A stretch of DNA of 64,000 bases from Luzula sylvatica (lineage: Eukaryota > Streptophyta > Magnoliopsida > Poales > Juncaceae). Positions 1-7,789 of the stretch are shown one piece after another. Below the pieces are notes generated by a model that saw only the letters and a list, made by a program, of their open reading frames with translations, had not been told where the DNA came from and ran no database searches. Within the stretch, counting starts at the first letter, position 1; each line of letters starts with the position of its first letter. The stretch spans positions 19,300,393-19,364,392 of the forward strand of contig OX326960.1 of assembly GCA_946800325.1 (NCBI GenBank), read 5' to 3'. The translations under genes and the position numbers were made by a program.

Positions 1-2
1 AT

Positions 3-614
3 ACGGCAAAGGAGGCGTGGGACACTCTCAAAACGGCCTACAAAGGAGCGGAGAGAGTCAAACAAGTTCGCCTACAAACACTTCGAGGTGAGCTCGAAGC
101 GATGAAGATGAAGGAAACCGAGGGCGTTTCCGACTATATTGTAAGAGTTCTTACTATTACTAATCAAATTAAAAGAAATGGTGAGACTCTTAGTGACGGG
201 CGAATTGTCGAAAAAATTCTTCGGTCTTTAACCGATGATTTCGAGAATATTGTTTGCGCAATCGAGGAGTCGAAAGATCTCGACAAAATGACGGTTGACG
301 AGTTGACGGGTTCATTGGAGGCCCATGAAACAAGGAGGAAGAAGAAAAAACAAGAATTGCTAGAAGAAGCGCTCCAAGCGAAGGTCAAAATTTCCGACGA
401 GAACAAAAGCCCATGGAGTGGTGGTCGAGGTCGCGGTGGTTGTCGCGGTTATAATCGCGGTCATGGTAGAGGCGATAACAAAAATGATGAAGTCGAATTA
501 ACTCATGTTGCGAGCAAAGAGCAAATAGCGGATATCTTCACGAAACCGCTTACGGTGGAATTATTTGAGAAGTTCAAGAATTTGCTAGGGATGCGAGATG
601 GAATAAAATACTAA
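3..614 (+). CDS. Partial gag / RNase-H-tail fusion ORF of the Copia-type element
   Basis: Open from the left edge in the frame of the complete ORF at 39317-40192, so the N-terminal ~88 residues lie outside the window. The visible part has the end of a UBN2-type gag domain, a basic stretch (TRRKKKKQE), a Gly/Arg-rich box (GRGRGGCRGYNRGHGRG) and, fused in frame, the extreme C-terminus of Copia RNase H (VASKEQIADIFTKPL). This copy keeps the usual FTKPL where the other has FTEPL, and has Cys for Gly in the Gly/Arg box. No protease, integrase or reverse transcriptase is encoded. The protein would be a capsid-like gag product, mobilised only by enzymes from another element. Confidence 0.75.
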   Translation, partial: TAKEAWDTLKTAYKGAERVKQVRLQTLRGELEAMKMKETEGVSDYIVRVLTITNQIKRNGETLSDGRIVEKILRSLTDDFENIVCAIEESKDLDKMTVDELTGSLEAHETRRKKKKQELLEEALQAKVKISDENKSPWSGGRGRGGCRGYNRGHGRGDNKNDEVELTHVASKEQIADIFTKPLTVELFEKFKNLLGMRDGIKY

Positions 615-627
615 GTTTAAAGGGGGA

Positions 628-893
628 TGTTGAAATTATTAATTTAGTATTTTAAAGTTTATTATTTTCAGAATTTAATATTGTATGTTATGAATTTGTA
701 AGAGTAATGAGAGGGTTTTTATTAGAATAAATGTGGGGGTTATGGGTATATGAAACATCTCATTTGAGGTGTATAAATAGGTCTTGTATTTGGAGTTTTA
801 GAATCATCAAAATTAGAGAGAGAAAAGAAAGATTGTTTTGGTCCAAAAAATATTGTCTCTTTTATCATAGTAGTAGAAGATCCTCTTTTCACA
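628..893 (+). repeat. 3' LTR of Copia-type element copy 1
   Basis: Starts TGTTGAAATTATT and ends CTCTTTTCACA, 266 bp, with a TATA-like GTATAAATAG at 771-780. It differs from the 3' LTR of copy 2 at about one position. Confidence 0.85.
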
Positions 894-954
894 CTTTCTT
901 TGTTTTCTTTGCTTGGCTGTAGAGAATGTATTAATTGAATGCTATGTGTATCCA

Positions 955-1421
955 GATTTCTTAATTACAATCTACTGGTGTTATAAGGCTAGACCGGTAC
1001 CGTTTGAGTATGTCCTTTAGAAAAGAATCATTTCAGGTATTTCATTTTTTATTTAAGAAACAAAAGACAATAGCTAAAATTTCAATACATTGTGTAAACT
1101 AAATAACATCTTATCTTAGTATCTTAGGTAGCACACAATAAAACACTTTTTTACGTGGCAAAAAATGCAATATGAAGTTTCATGGGGGTATAAATGTCAT
1201 AAAACAGAATGAACATACGTTTGAAAGCTTGGAAACATGATGTTAAATAAGCAACAAGAAAACATCCAATACTGGTGAGTTTAATTTCTCTCTTGATTCG
1301 ACCAGCTTTGGACGGTTGGTTGGTTCTCTAATTTTTTCCATTTTCTTCGGTTGAGCTAAGCAAAACATTCATACTGGTAAATAGAACATGACATAAGATT
1401 TAGGACGCTTTATGCATGTCT
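955..1421. other. Unit head spacer, no gene recognised
   Basis: Present in every unit (for example 14778-15244, 21024-21491, 27051-27518, 33055-33523, 40533-40999, 53679-54145, 59995-60463). It has mixed AT-rich sequence and no convincing ORF. In type B units a 62-codon ATG-started minus-strand ORF (21249-21437) is open, but it has no recognisable domain and I do not call it a gene. Confidence 0.5.
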
Positions 1422-1429
1422 CGCTTATC

Positions 1430-2004
1430 TAGGGGTGTCAACGGTTCGGATCCGGTTCGGATAGTGCTCGTACCTAATCCATATCTATATTATTTTTCGG
1501 ATACGGATTCGGATACGGAATTACCCGGATACGGATCCGGTTCGGATATTGTCGGATACGGATACGGTTCTTTTTCGAATATTAAAACGGATAATATGTC
1601 ATGATAATATAAATTTATATATATAATTTGTAACATGAACGATATATATATTATATCTAAACGTAATTTATGATTGTGATTTTAAATCACTCACAAATCA
1701 TTAATTTTTATATACTATTTGGACTAATATCAAATAAAATACATAAAAAACAATATATAATATACGGATTCGATCCGTTTACGGATACACGAATCCGATT
1801 CCGAGTATCCGGATCCTAAAATGACTCAGATCCGGAACACGGAACCGGTCCTGACACCAAAATCGAATATCGGGTTAGGTTCAAAAAATGTATATCCATA
1901 TCCATATCCGGATCCACTCGGATCCGGATATTTTTCGAATCCGGATATTTCTTCATATACGGTTCATGTCGGTTCGGACAATAACCACACCATTGACACC
2001 CCTA
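1430..2004. mobile_element. hAT-like MITE, family a (unit 1)
   Basis: Terminal inverted repeats TAGGGGTGTCAACGG and CCATTGACACCCCTA (15 bp, one mismatch). Flanked by 8-bp direct repeats CGCTTATC (1422-1429) and CGCTTACC (2005-2012). Subterminal regions are packed with GGATACGG/GGATCCGG motifs in both orientations. No transposase is encoded. The 8-bp target duplication and ends fit the hAT superfamily. Confidence 0.8.
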
Positions 2005-2012
2005 CGCTTACC

Positions 2013-2367
2013 GTTGTAACATGTTTTGTTTACCGGTATAAAAGAAAGGAGCTGGCATAAAATTTAAATAAAATTAGGATAATATATGTGCTATACTGCA
2101 GATATTTTAATCATATACTTTTCACTATGATAAAATTATTGTTCTTTATCATGACATTGATAATATTTTGTAAAAATGAAAAATGTATCACTCATTATAT
2201 TTTAAGAACTGTATTAGTTAAGTATAGTCATATATATTTTAATGACAATTTTAAATTTCCTAATTATTCACCATATTATCGCAATCATATATTAGTGATA
2301 TATTAAAAAATTTAGCAATGGTGCGTTTAAGATAATTGCACAATTTGTGCCCTCTAAATTTTACTTT
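2013..2367. other. AT-rich spacer between the two MITEs, no gene recognised
   Basis: Occurs at the same place in all units. A 72-codon open frame (2088-2306) persists in all units but starts with GTG, is extremely AT-rich and has no recognisable domain, so I treat it as chance. Confidence 0.5.
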
Positions 2368-2907
2368 CTAGGTTACGCAGTCACTTCAAAAATACATAAC
2401 TATCCTGAGAATACGGGTATCCAATACGGATACGGATACGGATACGATACGATTTGGATACGTATCGGATACGCTACGCGACGTATCCGATTATTTTAAT
2501 ATCTGTTTTTTCGGATACGGAAAGATACGGCTCGGATACGTTCAGGATACGGCTGGAATACTCCATTTTGGATACTTGGACCTATTATATATTTTGGCCC
2601 CATAATATTTTTAAATAAATTATATATAATACTTCTAGCATATTTCTAAATTAGTTCTAGGGTTTTTCTAGAATAAATTTAGGATATTTTTATCATACTT
2701 GTATTGTTGTATTGATTTTATTTATTGTCACGATATTTAAATTAAAATATTACGAATTTATTATTTATTTATTAATTATATACAATATAAATGTATTAAA
2801 ATAATAAATATATACCCGAATCGGTATCCGTGATTTTTCGAAAATTGTCGCCGTATCCGTATCGTATCGGATATGATACTTGACGTATATGTATCCGTGC
2901 AACATAG
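2368..2907. mobile_element. hAT-like MITE, family b, older copy (unit 1)
   Basis: Ends CTAGGTTACGCAG and CCGTGCAACATAG form imperfect inverted repeats. The interior has GGATACGG and CCGTATCC clusters. The flanking 8-mers TTTACTTT and GTTATTTC match only 5 of 8, as expected of an old target duplication. The same element sits at this site in all eight units, so it predates the array. Confidence 0.7.
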
Positions 2908-2989
2908 GTTATTTCACCATATTATCAAAACGTGATTAATATATATTCATTATATAGTGCTAATAATATTTCATCGTAATTGAATAATA

Positions 2990-5310
2990 ATACCATCTGA
3001 ATTTCTATTTCTTTTCAAACATTTCGCAAAAATACAAAAAATGAAGTCTAATACCTTAAAAAATCATCATAATTTTAAAGAAAATACCCAAATGTATGTA
3101 TAAACGAGCAAAATATTTAATTTACCATTCTTTTCTGACAAAAATCCTTAATTGAAGTATTTTTTTCTAAAAAATTCCAAAATTGATGTGTAAAACGAGC
3201 ATATACTCCATTTTTCATGTCTTTTCTAAAAATCAACGTAATTGAAGACTAACACATGAAAATTTATATTTGTAAAAAAATACAAAAAAGAGAGGCTAAC
3301 ATCTTATAAAAGGTCAATTATCACACTTTTATAAAAATTGCAAAAACTGATGTCCAAAACGAGAAAAATATTCTGTCTTTATATATTTTCCTAAAAAACT
3401 CAAACACATCCAAATTTCATTTTTTTTTTTTGCAAAAATAAAAAAATAAAGGCGTTAATCTAACGCTTGCAAACAAAGAATGATCATTTTTTTTCTAGAT
3501 AAAGCAAAAATTGATGTCTAAAACGAACAAAGTACTCAGTATTCATATTTTCCTAGAAAAATAACGTAAATGAAGGCCAACACAGGCAAATTTATAAATT
3601 TTCTAATATTTTAAAAATGGAAAAAGTGAATTCTACCAGTTCAAAAAAAATATAATATTTTTTCCTAAAAACTTGTGAAAATGGATGTCTGAAATGAAAA
3701 AAATACTTAATTTTCATGATTTTCTAAACAAACCTCCGCAATTGAAGACTAACTCATGGGAAATTTGATTTTTTTTTTTTAACTTTTGCAAAAATCCAAA
3801 AAATAAAGTCTAACACCTTACAAAAATTAATTACTTCAAAAAAATGTCAAATTTAAAGTTTAAAAGTGTAAAATACTTAATTTATAAGTTGTCCTTAACA
3901 AAACTACGTAATTGCAGACTAACACGTGCAAACTTTTATTTTCCTACATATAAATTGCAATAAGTGTAGTATAACACGCACAAAAAAATTAATTGACATA
4001 ATTTTCTAGAAGAGGCCAAAATTTATGTCTAAAAAGAGCAAAGTACTAATTTTTATGTTTTCGTAAAAAAATACTCCGCAATCAAAAACTAACACATTCA
4101 TATTGCTAAATTTTTCGAAAAATACTAAAAGTGAAGTCTAACCCCTTATAATATTTTTTCGAAAAAAATGCAAAATTGATGTTTACAAAGAGCAAAATAC
4201 TTATTTTGATGTTTTCCTACAAGAAAAATCCACAATGAAGACAGACACATGCAAAAATCTGCTTTTTCCATAAAATTAATAATAATATAAAAAAATGAAG
4301 TCCGACACTGAAAATTTATTCGAACAATTTCCAACAAATTTCGAAACTGATATCTAAAAAGGGAAAATACATAATTTTCATGTTTTCATCAAAACAAATA
4401 TCCTAATTCAAGTCAAACACGTGCACAAAAAAAAATCTAAAAAGTGAAGTCTAGTTAATATAAAAAAATCAATTATCACCTATGTTATGCGGATATTTCA
4501 AAAACGCAGAAGTATCCTGAGGATACGGGTATCCGATACGGATACGGGTAAGATAGGGCTCGGATACGTATCGGATATGCCACGTGGCATATCCGATTAT
4601 TTTAATATTTATTTTTTTCGGATACGGCAGGGATACGACAAGATACGGCAGGATACAGCTGGGATGCTCCATTTAGGATACTTCGGCCCATTATATATTT
4701 TGGTCCGTAATATTTTTAAATAAATTATATAGGATACTTCTAGGATAGTTCTAAATTAGTTCTAGGATACTTCTGGAATAAATTTAGAATATTGTTATGA
4801 TATTTGTATTGTTATGTTGATTTTATTTATCGTCATGATATTTAGATTCAAATTATTATTTAATTTATTATTTATTTATTTATTATATACAATATAAGTA
4901 TATTAAAATAATAATTATATAGCCGTATCCGTATCCGTGATTTTTTGAAAATTGACGTATCGCCGTATCCGTATCGTATCGGATACGATTCCCGTATCCG
5001 TATCCGTGCAACATATATTATCACATTTTATTAGAAAATGACAAACTTATTGTATGACAAGAGAAAAGTACTTAATTTGCATATTTTTCTCAAAAAGAGT
5101 ATCATCATATTTTTATCCAACATTTCAAATAATGCAAAAAAAAATGATGTCCAACACCTTAAAAAAAAAATCTAAAAAACTCCAAAATTAAAGTCAAAAT
5201 TGAGCAAAATACTCATTTTTCATTTTTTTTTTTTTTTTTAATAAAATAGTGTAATTAAGTTGAACACTGACACATATAAAAGTCTATTTTTCAAAAATTA
5301 GCGTTTTACC
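2990..5310. repeat. Degenerate ~165-bp tandem repeat array (unit 1)
   Basis: A recurring phrase like TTGATGTCTAAAACGAGCAA starts near 3184, 3349, 3512, 3684, 3852, 4021, 4177 and 4347, then 5047 and 5185 after the nested MITE. Spacing is mostly 155-173 bp. A second phrase, GAAGTCTAACACCTTA-like, and a third, GAAGACTAACACATGCAAA-like, recur with the same period. About ten diverged monomers; monomer length is in the satellite range. Confidence 0.75.
4480..5016. mobile_element. hAT-like MITE, family b, younger copy (unit 1)
   Basis: Ends CTATGTTATGCGG and CCGTGCAACATAT, 537 bp, with perfect 8-bp duplications ATTATCAC at 4472-4479 and 5017-5024. Type B units have the uninterrupted site (ATAATCAC near 24558-24565, 30570-30577, 36591-36598, 63530-63537), so this is an insertion specific to type A units. 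Confidence 0.85.
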
Positions 5311-5502
5311 ATGATCAAAAAATTAAATTTTTCTTTTTCAATTGGAAGTCTCCTGATACACCAAGAAATAAAAAAATTTTATGGGAAGACCAAACTCTAC
5401 TAGTAAAATATAGTGGGAAATGGAGAGTTCCTGTAGTACGAATGAATGGAGAGAATGTTTGAAAATTTTGAATTAGTTTGAAAAGTTTGTTTATTTGGCA
5501 GG

Positions 5503-5552
5503 TTTGGCGGTAAAATTTTGCTGATTGAAAATTCGTAATTATGCTATAAATA
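5503..5552 (+). promoter_or_regulatory. Core promoter of acidic-protein gene, unit 1 (E2F-like site and TATA box)
   Basis: TTTGGCGG at 5503-5510 fits the plant E2F consensus TTTSSCGS. CTATAAATA at 5544-5552 is a strong TATA box. Transcription would start near 5575-5585, and the first ATG downstream is that of exon 1 at 5676, leaving a ~95-nt leader without an upstream ATG. Both motifs are intact in all seven units that reach this point. The region 5330-5500 is also well conserved between subtypes. Confidence 0.65.
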
Positions 5553-5675
5553 CAAACCCTAAGCCTCATTTAACATATCCCATCTCATTTACTATATTCA
5601 ATAATCCTGTTTTCTTCCAAAGTGCACTGCTCCCTTAATCTTTTCGTCAAGTTGGATTTCACTTGTCACAGGATA

Positions 5676-6877
5676 ATGAAGGTAATTAAGGTCGAAATGG
5701 TTTGCAATTACATTTGAATAATATTTTTTGCTTGTTCTTGCTTATTCTTTTTCTTTTCTTTGTTCTTTGTGGCGATGAACTTAATGATTTTAATTACAAA
5801 CTCTGCATAGTTTATTTTTGTTGTTTCTTGTATAAGCAAGATTGTGATGTTTTGCTTTATGTACCAGTAAACTAATAATATAAGAGCATCTTCGAAGAGA
5901 ATTAGCATTTTATCTAAAATAATTTGGATGTTATAGAATGAAACTGAGGTGATTGTGACCATCTTCTTGTGCATAACAATAGCATATTGTTTCATTATAT
6001 TTGTTCTATTTCGCTTAACTAGTTATCGGAAGACAATTCTTGTTTTCTTGAAAGTAGATGAGACTCTCTCTATAATTCTTGATTTAACATAAATGTTAGA
6101 TACAAACATTCAAGTGAAGCTTGGATTCAAAATGATCGATCTGTATTCTGTAATACATTATAATATAAATCTCTTTCGTTGGCAATCTCTGATGTATTAG
6201 AATTTTGTCTCAAACAGATAGCTCGGTGGTTGCGTAGAGCCATTCGCGTTCGCTTGTCTTGCTTGACTGGGGGTTCCTCGATCGAGGAGGTTGATTCGCC
6301 CGTGGTTTCCGGGACTGTTGAGATCCACGAGGAGACTGTACTTGCTCCCGATGAGGTCGTTTGTGCTGCTGCTGAGATCCACGAGGAGACTGTTCTTGTT
6401 CCTGATGAGGTCGTTTCTGCTGCTGTTGAGATCCACGAGGAGAGTACTGTTGTTGTTCCTGATGATGCCGTACCTGCCATTTCATTGGAGGAGTCCAACT
6501 TGGACATGGAGGATGAGATGGTCATTGAAGGAGTGGATCCTTCGATTCTCAGGAGGGCCCTCGGGACTCGGCTTCCTACTATATGGGAGGTCGAGGGAGA
6601 GGGTGAGGATTCCGAGTCTGACGTGGAGGTGGGCGTAGAGCAGACTGAGGTTGGTTTGGAGTTGGAGACTGAGGTTGGTTTGAACACACAAGAGGTGGAG
6701 GAGGGAGAAATGATGCAGTCTGATTTGGAGATGAACACGGAGGGGAGAGGAGAGCCCTTCATTCTTGGCTCTGGATCTGAGTTGGAGAAGAGCACACAAG
6801 AGGTGGAGGAGGAGATTGGTGGTAATATGGCAAAGTCGATGACATTGCGCGATTTCTTGATTACGACCACAGCTTGA
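5676..6877 (+). CDS. Array-encoded acidic repeat protein, unit 1 (two-exon model)
   Basis: Function not recognised. Model: exon 1 is ATG AAG (5676-5681), intron 5682-6217 (536 nt), exon 2 6218-6877. Support: donor AAG|GTAATT, U-rich intron, branch-like CTGAT 25 nt before the acceptor CAAACAG, and matching phase 0. Exon 2 alone has no in-frame upstream ATG, so splicing explains its start. The product has 221 residues. Residues 1-18 are basic with W6 and five Arg and could form an amphipathic helix. Residues 31-85 are three 18-residue repeats around EIHEETVLVPDE. Then comes a long Glu/Asp-rich region (EVEGEGEDSESDVEVGVEQ, two TQEVEE motifs) and a C-terminal SMTLRDFLITTTA. No membrane segment or known domain is seen. 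An antisense 247-codon frame overlaps but starts with GTG. No clear AATAAA signal follows. Confidence 0.6.
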
Positions 6878-7251
6878 TTAGAGTATTTATTATTTAATTA
6901 TGTAATACTAATTTTATGATTCTTAATGTTGGTATGTGTATAGCTTTTATCTTGCTCTTTCTTGATTATATGATATAAGTTGGAATATTTAGAATAACTA
7001 TTATCTTGCTCTTTCTTGGATCTAACGTGCAGAGCTCAAGTTGAGTCTGCTTTATATTTAGCTTTGAAACATTTTCTTAATTAACAAAATTTAGACAAGA
7101 TTTCAATTAAGCATCCTATATGAAAAGAGAAAAATATTTGGAGTTCTTTCTTTGTTTTCTTTGTTTTCTTTGCTTTGAAACATTTTTTTTTTTTTTTTTT
7201 TACTCAAATGATTTCTCTTCAAGCGAATCTTGAAGCGAATCTTGGAGCGAA

Positions 7252-7497
7252 TCTCTGGTGACCTTCTCTGGTAGCCTTCTCCGGTGCCTTTCCCCGGTGC
7301 CTTCTCCGGTGCCTTCTCCTGTGCCTTTCCCTGGTGACTTCTCCGGTGCTCTTTGATCTTCTCTGGTTGCCTTCTACGGTGCCTTTCTCCGGTGACTTCT
7401 CCGGTGACCTTTGATCTTCTCCGGTGACTTCTCTGGTGACTTTTTCGGGTGATCTTCTACTTGGGTGATCTTCTTTGGTGACCATCTCTGGTGACCA
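7252..7497. repeat. Short tandem repeats in LINE 5' UTR, copy 1
   Basis: Imperfect ~12-bp repeats of the form CTTCTCCGGTGA / CTTCTCCGGTGC, GC-richer than the rest of the LINE. By position this may be the internal promoter or leader; that is inference. Confidence 0.6.
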
Positions 7498-7789
7498 TTC
7501 TGAAATCTAAATAGAAGAAGAAGAGCAGTTGATTGAAGAAGGAGGGACATCAAGAAAGTTCAAGAACCAATTAGAAAACTCAAATAATAAAGGCCAATTA
7601 TACAAAACTAGCAATCCAGAGATATCGAAATTACAAGGATCAGCATTGAACAAGATTATTGAAGTGGAAAAAGGGTAAAAGAGGTATAAAAGGGAGGACA
7701 GCAAAATTGAGGATCTTTTGGAGCTTGGCATTGAAGATGTAACGTCCATTAATCCAGCTAAGTCTCTTCTCTTTTAAAATTTCCTTACC

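Larger units (their letters stand above)
1..893 (+). mobile_element. Non-autonomous Copia-type LTR retrotransposon, copy 1 (3' part)
   Basis: The left edge cuts this element inside its gag-derived ORF. Present are the ORF end, a purine-rich tract (AAAGGGGGA, ending at 627) and a complete 266-bp 3' LTR from TG to CA. CTTTC at 894-898 follows; it equals the 5-bp target-site duplication seen around the complete copy at 39035-40471, so this is the same insertion carried by the 39-kb duplication. Confidence 0.85.
955..7175 (+). repeat. Array unit 1 (type A)
   Basis: Spacer 955-1421, MITE a 1430-2004, spacer 2013-2367, MITE b 2368-2907, ~165-bp repeat array 2990-5310 with a nested second MITE b 4480-5016, promoter and gene 5503-6877, 3' flank to 7175. 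The LINE begins there, so the last ~45 bp of the unit tail are missing. Confidence 0.85.

Noticed and set aside
1416..2060. Short ORFs rich in Tyr/Pro/Asp/Gly within the MITEs
   Set aside because: They are translations of GGATACGG-type repeats inside the hAT-like elements.
2088..2306. 72-codon ORF conserved in all units
   Set aside because: GTG start, extremely AT-rich, no domain. Its conservation is explained by unit duplication.
1430..2907. Helitron or CRISPR-like interpretation of the regular GGATACGG motifs
   Set aside because: Inverted ends and 8-bp target duplications fit hAT-like MITEs. There are no spacers of regular length and no Helitron ends.
5708..5995. 95-codon minus-strand ORF (and copies)
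   Set aside because: It lies in the U-rich intron of the plus-strand gene; its Lys/Asn/Ile-rich translation is that low-complexity sequence read backwards.
6127..6870. 247-codon antisense ORF, Ser/Thr-rich, in most units
   Set aside because: It starts with GTG, has no promoter or splice support on the minus strand, and is the complement of a Glu/Asp-rich repetitive exon that lacks stops in that frame.
7219..7485. 88-codon minus-strand ORF in the LINE 5' UTR
   Set aside because: It is a translation of the 12-bp CTCCGG repeats on the opposite strand, with no support as a gene.
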